Shown in pieces: positions 4,155 through 9,646 of a stretch of DNA of 9,646 bases; positions within the stretch are counted from its first letter, which is position 1; every line of letters begins with the position of its first letter. The position numbers and the translations under genes are program-made. Where the stretch lies: NCBI GenBank assembly GCA_002373325.1, contig DFKI01000057.1, forward strand, positions 1 to 9,646. Direction: 5' to 3'. The notes beneath the pieces were generated by a model. It was not told the origin of the DNA. It searched no databases and saw nothing but the letters and a program-made list of their open reading frames with translations. This DNA is from Treponema sp. UBA3649 (lineage in GTDB: Bacteria > Spirochaetota > Spirochaetia > Treponematales > Treponemataceae).

Positions 4155-6548
4155 CTAACCATCCTCCGACACCACCCGGTAATCCCAGTTGTGCTTGGGG
4201 TAGCGGCCTTTCATCTCCGAACAAAGTTCCGGCCACGTGTTTTGCCAAAAGTTTTCCAAATCGCTCGTTATCTGCAAGGGTCGGCGGGCAGGAGAAAGCA
4301 TTTTGAAAAGGATTGGCACACCCATGATTTTGGGACTTTCCAGACACCCGAAAATCTGCTGTATGATGATTTCCAAAACCGGAATGATTTTCTCACCATG
4401 CTTTTCATAAGTGAGCCTCCTCTTTTTTCCGTTCGGCAAAACAAAATCCCCGGGCACATTTCGGTTTATCTCCCCGCTTTCCAAAAAATACTCAAGCGCA
4501 TGAAAAACCACGTCCCCGGACACTTTTTGATTTCCAGGAATAAAAGGCAAAAGCCACTCCTCCACGGATGACTCAAGGGAATCTCTTCTCAATCTGATTC
4601 TTTGTCCCGACTCATTTTTGGAATCAACATTCTCAAGGAAAAAATCAACGCGCCTCAAAAATCCCTTCGCTCCATCGCTCAAAGGCAAAAACGAAAGTCC
4701 CTCCGAGCGAACCCTGTTGCAGACGGCCCTCCCATAATCCCCCTCCTCCACTTTAAGCCGCCTTTGACTCAAAATGATTTTTCCAAATGCCGTATACTCA
4801 ATTTTGCAGAGCTTAAATCCGTTGTCCTCAAAATCACTCACGCTGAAAACCCGCGAATGTGACCTGATAAAATCCTCGGCGACATTGTTCTCCAGAGCTT
4901 CAAATGAAAAAATCTTTCCCTGCGTCTCACCAGCGTCCACATCAGGGGCCACAATGTATTTCGGATAGCTGGGGCACTTTTCCACAACCAGAGCCATTCT
5001 CCCCGACGGAAACTGGTATTTTGCAGGATTGTCACTTTGCCGGACACCCAAGCGGTCAGGATATCCACAGAGTAGTGCACAAGCTGTGGAAAACTCCGTA
5101 AATTTTTGTGGAAAAACAGTGTCCAAACGGTGAGTTTCAAGCAGCTTTTTAGCCCTTAAAATCAGGCTTTTTCTATATCTTTCAAGGATTTTACCCTGCT
5201 GCGGATTTCTCATCGCAAAATCAACTGCAATTCCTGTGGAAAACTCAAGATGACCGTTTCCCGCACCGCTCAAAGCCACACAAGAAAGACGCGGATGAAG
5301 CCCCATCCCAAGACAGATTTTTCCAAGCTCCGTGATTTTCCCGTCCCTTACGCAGCCAAGCATCTCCAGAAGTCCCACGGCAGATTTCCATGCACCCTCG
5401 GAAGGATTGTCCAAAAATTGAACCCTGCCCCACTCCATGTTTCCCCACGCCGCACATTCAAGAACAAGGGGAGCCAAATCGGAGCGAAGAATTTCAGGCG
5501 CAACCTCCTGAACCAATCTCTCATGCTCATTCCACAGACGGATGCATTTTCCCTCCCTCACGCGGCCGGCCCTTCCCATCCTCTGACCAGCACTAAAAGC
5601 CGTAATTCTTTGCGTCACAAGTTTTTCCATACCCGCAGACTGAATGAAAACATTTTGCCTTGCCCATCCGCTGTCAATCACCACAGTCACATCTGGAACC
5701 GTAAGAGAAGTCTCCGCAATCGCCGAGCTTAAAATCACCCTTCGCCTTTCCGACTCATTTTTTCTGAGGACCTTCTTCTGCTCATCCATTGGAACCGAAC
5801 TGTGCAAAACGCAGATTTCCGCATCCACCCCGGAAAGAGACTCCTTCACCTCTCGTATCTCACGAATCCCCGGCAAAAAGACCAAAATAGAACCCTCATC
5901 CTGATTTTTTCCCTTGTCAAGCTCCTCTCTTATTGCCCTGGAAACCGATACCCCGTCCCGGTATTCCACTTTCACAGGAAAAAGTCTTCCCGGAACAGAA
6001 TGGACAGGACAAGATTTTCCGCCTCCCAAGTATCCGCTGATTTTTTCCGCGTTGATTGTCGCCGACATTACTATCACATACAAATCATCCCGAAGAGACA
6101 TGCTTTCCTTTAAAAAAGCGAGGTCCAAATCCGCATTCAAAGACCGCTCGTGAAACTCGTCAATCACGACAACGGAGATTCCTTCAAGCGAGGGATCCTG
6201 CTGGATTTTCCGTGTCAAAACAGCCTCAGTCATCAGGGTAAAACGGGTCTTTTCAGAAACGCAGGAATCCAAGTGCATGACATAGCCGCATGTTTCCCCG
6301 GGATTTTCCCCAAGCAGCTCCGAGACCCTGTTCGCAATGTTCAGAACCGCAATCCGACGAGGTTCCAGCATGACGATTTTTCCGCCGAAGTGTTTCATCA
6401 ACGCAAAGGGTAGTGCGGTGGATTTTCCGGCACCGGTTTCCGCAGTCAGCACCAAAAAATGGCTTTCCGATTTTTTCAAGTCCCCGCAGATTATATCCAA
6501 GTGAGTGTATATCGGAAGATTTTCTATCTCCTTCGGGTAGCCCATCAT
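4155..6548 (-). CDS. hrpB: ATP-dependent DExH-box RNA helicase HrpB
   Basis: A 797-residue, full-length HrpB. Motifs in order are Walker A TAETGAGKST (35-44), DEFHER (130-135), SAT (162-164), motif V AIAETSLT (276-283) and motif VI QRMGRAGR (322-329). Winged-helix, HA2-like and HrpB C-terminal parts follow. It should use ATP to remodel RNA or ribonucleoprotein in the cytoplasm; the physiological target of bacterial HrpB is not known. The ATG at 6548 overlaps the TGA of the upstream gene as ATGA. It is preceded by a strong GGGGAGG ribosome site, so translation is probably coupled. A second ATG follows directly. It is unrelated in function to its partner gene as far as is known. Confidence 0.95.
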   Translation of the reverse strand: MMGYPKEIENLPIYTHLDIICGDLKKSESHFLVLTAETGAGKSTALPFALMKHFGGKIVMLEPRRIAVLNIANRVSELLGENPGETCGYVMHLDSCVSEKTRFTLMTEAVLTRKIQQDPSLEGISVVVIDEFHERSLNADLDLAFLKESMSLRDDLYVIVMSATINAEKISGYLGGGKSCPVHSVPGRLFPVKVEYRDGVSVSRAIREELDKGKNQDEGSILVFLPGIREIREVKESLSGVDAEICVLHSSVPMDEQKKVLRKNESERRRVILSSAIAETSLTVPDVTVVIDSGWARQNVFIQSAGMEKLVTQRITAFSAGQRMGRAGRVREGKCIRLWNEHERLVQEVAPEILRSDLAPLVLECAAWGNMEWGRVQFLDNPSEGAWKSAVGLLEMLGCVRDGKITELGKICLGMGLHPRLSCVALSGAGNGHLEFSTGIAVDFAMRNPQQGKILERYRKSLILRAKKLLETHRLDTVFPQKFTEFSTACALLCGYPDRLGVRQSDNPAKYQFPSGRMALVVEKCPSYPKYIVAPDVDAGETQGKIFSFEALENNVAEDFIRSHSRVFSVSDFEDNGFKLCKIEYTAFGKIILSQRRLKVEEGDYGRAVCNRVRSEGLSFLPLSDGAKGFLRRVDFFLENVDSKNESGQRIRLRRDSLESSVEEWLLPFIPGNQKVSGDVVFHALEYFLESGEINRNVPGDFVLPNGKKRRLTYEKHGEKIIPVLEIIIQQIFGCLESPKIMGVPILFKMLSPARRPLQITSDLENFWQNTWPELCSEMKGRYPKHNWDYRVVSEDG

Positions 6549-7654
6549 TTTTCCTCCCCGAATTTTTCACGCCCAATTCCGTAAAGCGACAAAAGTTTTT
6601 CATCAATCCGAGCTGTGAGCCCCGAGATTTTTTCTGATTTTTCAAAGCTGATTTTTTCGCCGGACAAAATGTCAAAGACTCCCAAAACCCTTTTAAAAAA
6701 AGCATCCAGGGCTCCGGGCAAAATTATGTTTTTATCTATTATCAATTGTGAGAAAAATAAAAATCCCATTAAAACGACTCCCCTCTCAAGTCCTGCAAAA
6801 AGTGCTCCTTGGGTGATGAGCACATGCCATTTTTCCACGGTGAACAAAATCTTTCCGAAAGGGACGAACAGATTTGAAATGACTACGGAGAGCAGGATAA
6901 AAAGGCTTGGCAGAATCCTGACTTTTCCACGCTTCTTGATTTCGAGCAGGACAAAAATTACGGCGAGAGAGAGGGTTTTTACAAAAAGATTTTTTGGAAT
7001 CAGCAAAAATAAAATTAAAATCAGCGCGGAAATTAAAAAGAAAATTTTTTGAACTTTATTGCCACCCTGATTTTTTTCATCATCCTGAATTTGTTTTGGA
7101 TGCTCAATTTTCGCTTTCCCGTCATTTTTCATAAAGGCTAAAAACCAGCGTGATTTTTTTTCAAAGTGATTCGCAAAAAGTCCGAGCAAAAATCCTGTGA
7201 GAGTTGAAGAGACAAAAAGCAGGGGAGCCACATAGCGGGAGTTCTCACCGAAAAGAAAAAAACGGGCGCAAATCAGCTGGGCAAAAGCATTTCCCATGGC
7301 ACCAAGAAGAGAAATCCCTATGTTGGAAATCAGTTTGTGTCTGAACAAAAGGCGGTGGGCAGTCAGCATCAAGAGTCCGCTTGCAAGACTTCCGCACAGA
7401 CTGAAAATAAAGATGTAGCTGAAAATGGTTCCTCCCATGATCCCTTGAACCAGAATTTTCACCAAAATCAGCAAAAAAATCTCCCCGGACGAAAATCCGC
7501 CCAGTGCAATCAAAACAGGAAGATTTGCAAGTCCCAGGCGCAAAAAAGGAAGCGGCTTCGGTATGGCATACTCAACGGCGGATAAAAAAAGACAGAGGCC
7601 TCCGAAAAAAGCAAGCTTGTCCATCATCTCCGCTACGGATTTTTTTTCTTTCAC
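6545..7654 (-). CDS. Gx transporter family (Hpre_diP_synt_I) membrane protein with C-terminal membrane extension
   Basis: A 369-residue integral membrane protein. Residues about 14-170 match the Gx/Hpre_diP_synt_I fold, with the typical LRLGLANLP signature. This family is often annotated as heptaprenyl diphosphate synthase component I but resembles ECF-transporter S components. A charged linker (about 170-205) joins it to four or more further membrane segments (about 206-315). These include ISNLFVPFG and a LERG segment that recall ECF T (CbiQ-like) proteins; this resemblance is by eye. The C-terminal 50 residues are polar. The GTG start at 7654 lacks a ribosome site and lies seven bases from the upstream terminator's T-run. 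ATG at 7627 or 7624 (GGAG just before) is an alternative. Substrate unknown. Its stop overlaps hrpB. Confidence 0.8.
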   Translation of the reverse strand: MKEKKSVAEMMDKLAFFGGLCLFLSAVEYAIPKPLPFLRLGLANLPVLIALGGFSSGEIFLLILVKILVQGIMGGTIFSYIFIFSLCGSLASGLLMLTAHRLLFRHKLISNIGISLLGAMGNAFAQLICARFFLFGENSRYVAPLLFVSSTLTGFLLGLFANHFEKKSRWFLAFMKNDGKAKIEHPKQIQDDEKNQGGNKVQKIFFLISALILILFLLIPKNLFVKTLSLAVIFVLLEIKKRGKVRILPSLFILLSVVISNLFVPFGKILFTVEKWHVLITQGALFAGLERGVVLMGFLFFSQLIIDKNIILPGALDAFFKRVLGVFDILSGEKISFEKSEKISGLTARIDEKLLSLYGIGREKFGEEK

Positions 7655-7660
7655 AATGCT

Positions 7661-7697
7661 AAAAAATAGTGCCGGTCACATTCCTGCAACCAGCACT
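7661..7697 (-). terminator. Rho-independent terminator after the cyclophilin-FKBP gene
   Basis: On the minus strand AGTGCTGGT (7697-7689) pairs with ACCGGCACT (7676-7668): nine pairs, one of them G-U, with a 12-base loop. A then six Ts follow. It lies 28 bases beyond the lipoprotein gene's stop and only seven bases before the annotated start of the next gene. Confidence 0.75.
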
Positions 7698-7724
7698 TTC
7701 CATTAAATCCTCATTTACGAAAAA

Positions 7725-8777
7725 TTATTTCGCGTCAAGAAGCTCCAGCTCAAAGACAAGGTATGTCATCGGAGGAATATCATCCCCGGCTCCCCTTTCT
7801 CCGTAAGCATACTCGGGAGGAAGAATGACGGTTCTGGTCTCACCGACTTTCATATCCTGCACAGTGACATCAAATCCCTTTATCATCCTTCCGTCTGCGG
7901 TCGTAAACTTAAGCGGTCCGCGTCCCCTTGACTGATCAAAGACCTCCCCGTTGAGGAAAGTTCCCTTGTAGTGGATAGAAACGTTTTTGAACGTACCTGT
8001 CTTTGCTCCGGCTCCCTCCCTTGTAATCTTGTAGTAGATTCCGGTCTTGGGGTCCTTTGCAAAATCAGAGTAGTTGGCCTTTATAGCAGAAAGCTGTTTC
8101 TCCACATAAGCGGCAATCTCCGCCTCCTGTTTTTCGGTCATCTCCTTGAGAATGCGGTTGAAATCTGCCTGGGTCGCCTTGAACTTCTGAGCGTCCGCAC
8201 CCTGACGGTAAATTGTCACTGATTTCATAACGGTGTTCGCTTTGAGACTGTTCACAACCTTCTGGCTCTCAGCGTCCACTACCTTTCCGAAAATCGTGTG
8301 CCTTCCGGTAAGCCATTCCGTCGGTACAATCGTGATGAAGAACTGGCTTCCGTTTGTTCCGGGACCTGCGTTTGCCATTGCAAGATATCCGGGCTTGTCG
8401 AATCTGAGTCCGTCAACAAATTCATCGGGAAATCTGTAGCCGGGACCTCCACTTCCATTGCCCCTTGGATCTCCGCCCTGAATCATAAAATCCTGATCGT
8501 CACCATTTGCCCTGCTTATGACGCGGTGGAACTTCAGTCCGTTGTAAAAGGGTTTTCCCTTAGCCGCATCAAGGGTTCCCTCGGCGAGTCCCACGAAATT
8601 CGTTACAGTAAGGGGTGTTTCCTTATAAAACAACTCCAGCGAAATGTTTCCGTTTGCAGTCTCAATAACGGCAAACAGACCGTCCTTTCCTTCAAAAGCC
8701 TTATTCATAGCAGGTTTGCATCCTCCAAAAGATAATAAAACGCAGCCCAAAAGCAACGTCAAGATTGATTTTTTCAT
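7725..8777 (-). CDS. Cyclophilin-FKBP fusion peptidyl-prolyl isomerase lipoprotein
   Basis: A 350-residue exported foldase with two unrelated proline-isomerase domains. The signal peptide ends in SFGGC with Cys20, a relaxed spirochaetal lipobox, so it is probably lipid-anchored. The cyclophilin domain spans about 34-195: FHRVI contains catalytic Arg85, and FMIQGGDP, TNGSQFFI and the WLTGRHTIFG block follow. A helical, charged linker spans about 200-250. The FKBP domain runs from about 266 to 348, with Tyr270, Asp281, MIKGFD (298-303; Phe where FKBP12 has Trp) and AYGERG (Tyr325). It should catalyse cis-trans isomerisation of Xaa-Pro bonds in envelope proteins. Dual-family immunophilins of this order are described in Treponema denticola. 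The start has AAGGGAG six to seven bases before it. It lies 16 bases downstream of the exported-protein gene, so the two are probably one operon. Confidence 0.94.
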   Translation of the reverse strand: MKKSILTLLLGCVLLSFGGCKPAMNKAFEGKDGLFAVIETANGNISLELFYKETPLTVTNFVGLAEGTLDAAKGKPFYNGLKFHRVISRANGDDQDFMIQGGDPRGNGSGGPGYRFPDEFVDGLRFDKPGYLAMANAGPGTNGSQFFITIVPTEWLTGRHTIFGKVVDAESQKVVNSLKANTVMKSVTIYRQGADAQKFKATQADFNRILKEMTEKQEAEIAAYVEKQLSAIKANYSDFAKDPKTGIYYKITREGAGAKTGTFKNVSIHYKGTFLNGEVFDQSRGRGPLKFTTADGRMIKGFDVTVQDMKVGETRTVILPPEYAYGERGAGDDIPPMTYLVFELELLDAK

Positions 8778-8793
8778 TTTTTTCTCCCTTTAA

Positions 8794-9570
8794 TCAAAAC
8801 TGGCTTATAAACCACTTGTAGATTGCGTCAAGACGTGATGAAAATGAACTGTTCATGGAACTCTCAAGCATCGCGAGCGCAGGGAATTTAGCCTGAACCA
8901 GCATATAGACCATCATGTCCTCACCGCAATCGATTATGACCAGATTGATTTTCAAATTTCCGTTGTTGATTCCCTTAATCGGTCCCACATAAAGCGGAGT
9001 TGTGTTCGTAAAGCATGAGCTCACTTCGGAAGCCGTCTGGTGATAATCCATCCTGTAGTTCGTCTTTCCGAATGAATTGTCATTCTGCATACAATACAAA
9101 ACTTTTCCGTCCGCACTTCCTGCAGTATCATCGGCAACCTTTGTCCTGTCATTCGGTCCCTTGATGCTGTACGCCTCTTTGTAAAGGGTCTCCAGCTTTC
9201 CGTCGCTGTAATACTTCATCCCCTGCATTTTGCTGACCGAGCGAATCACTTTGGAAGCATAGTTGATTGTGGTCTTTGATGAATCCCCCGAACCCATTTT
9301 TTTCTTGGGCATAAGATAGAGATTCTCCACAATGAAAACAGGAGCTTCTGAATTCGTCCAGTTTTTCGTCGTTGCTTTTGCAAGAGCTGTGTTCGGAACA
9401 AGAGTCAGCTGCACGTTGGTCTTTTTATAGTAAGTTTTCTGCAACTGACCCTTTTTCTTCAACTCCGCGTAAGTATTTGAATCAACCAAAGATGAGGCAT
9501 CATAAGCGACAGCCGTAAATACTGAGCAAAACGCAAAAATAAGGGTAAAAAGGCAAATGCGGATTTTCAT
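8794..9570 (-). CDS. Exported protein of unknown function
   Basis: A 258-residue protein I do not recognise with confidence; it recalls uncharacterised exported proteins of treponemes. A signal peptide (1-22, cleavage near AVA-Y) leads to a mature part rich in Ser, Thr, Asn and Lys. That part has no membrane segment, three cysteines (in YCMQ, SSCF and DCGE) and a hydrophobic C-terminal stretch (VIIDCGEDMMVYMLVQAKF). The start is set at ATG 9570 because AAGGAG (9583-9578) lies seven bases before it; the ATG at 9576 would leave only one base. Sixteen bases separate it from the foldase lipoprotein gene, so it could be a client or partner of that foldase, which is inference only. Confidence 0.75.
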   Translation of the reverse strand: MKIRICLFTLIFAFCSVFTAVAYDASSLVDSNTYAELKKKGQLQKTYYKKTNVQLTLVPNTALAKATTKNWTNSEAPVFIVENLYLMPKKKMGSGDSSKTTINYASKVIRSVSKMQGMKYYSDGKLETLYKEAYSIKGPNDRTKVADDTAGSADGKVLYCMQNDNSFGKTNYRMDYHQTASEVSSCFTNTTPLYVGPIKGINNGNLKINLVIIDCGEDMMVYMLVQAKFPALAMLESSMNSSFSSRLDAIYKWFISQF

Positions 9571-9577
9571 GGGCATA

Positions 9578-9583
9578 CTCCTT
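9578..9583 (-). promoter_or_regulatory. Ribosome binding site deciding the start at 9570
   Basis: AAGGAG lies seven bases before ATG 9570 but only one base before ATG 9576. It therefore supports the shorter reading that begins MKIRICLF. Confidence 0.7.
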
Positions 9584-9632
9584 GAAGGTTTATTCGGTTC
9601 AACGCACTCCTTTGTAGATTACGCGCACCTGC

Positions 9633-9640
9633 TTATATAA
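9633..9640 (-). promoter_or_regulatory. Possible -10 of the exported-protein operon
   Basis: TTATATAA on the minus strand resembles a -10 and would leave a leader of about 55 bases. Its -35 would lie beyond the window, so the call cannot be completed here. Confidence 0.25.
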
Positions 9641-9646
9641 ACCATC

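Noticed and set aside
4146..4571. Several plus-strand frames opposite hrpB (such as 4146-4571 and 5250-5732)
   Set aside because: They lie antisense to a full-length helicase with all motifs in order and show no domain or ribosome site of their own.
9574..9576. Upstream ATG as the start of the exported protein
   Set aside because: The ribosome site would be only one base away. The ATG at 9570 has seven-base spacing and gives a normal signal peptide.

Overview
The window looks like a chromosomal segment of a Treponema-like spirochaete. This rests on three things: a lipoprotein that fuses a cyclophilin to an FKBP domain, as reported for Treponema denticola; a Gx-family membrane protein and an exported protein of a type I associate with treponemes; and medium GC with A/T-rich gaps. 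The taxonomic call is inference from gene content; no rRNA or other marker is present.

Positions 1-602 (+) hold the last codons of a class III adenylate/guanylate cyclase, then a small C_GCAxxG_C_C-family cysteine-rich protein. Positions 603-1042 hold no convincing gene. They do carry several long-range inverted repeats that could fold into a multi-branched, pseudoknotted RNA (about 664-940). A weak promoter lies in front of it, and its upstream box is repeated in the promoter of the next gene.

Positions 1008-4091 (+) read as a zinc-homeostasis cluster. It comprises a Fur-family repressor (probably Zur), a small Cys/His membrane protein, a COG0523 (CobW/ZNG-type) metallochaperone GTPase and a ZnuA-type binding protein with a His/Asp/Glu-rich loop. 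The repressor has a consensus -35, and a perfect 17-bp palindrome is centred on its start codon. The spacing implies a leaderless, self-repressed transcript. A paired palindromic REP-like repeat sits between the GTPase and znuA. No znuB or znuC is present: znuA is followed by a converging operon.

Positions 4110-9646 (-) contain two transcription units. Downstream is the Gx-family membrane protein and hrpB helicase, overlapping by ATGA and closed by a terminator at 4110-4143. Upstream is an exported protein of unknown function followed by the cyclophilin-FKBP lipoprotein, closed by a terminator at 7661-7697. That terminator lies almost on top of the annotated start of the Gx gene.

The points most worth following are the structured RNA candidate, the leaderless operator-on-start architecture of the repressor, the transporter-less zinc cluster with its altered ZnuA ligand, and the C-terminal extension of the Gx protein.
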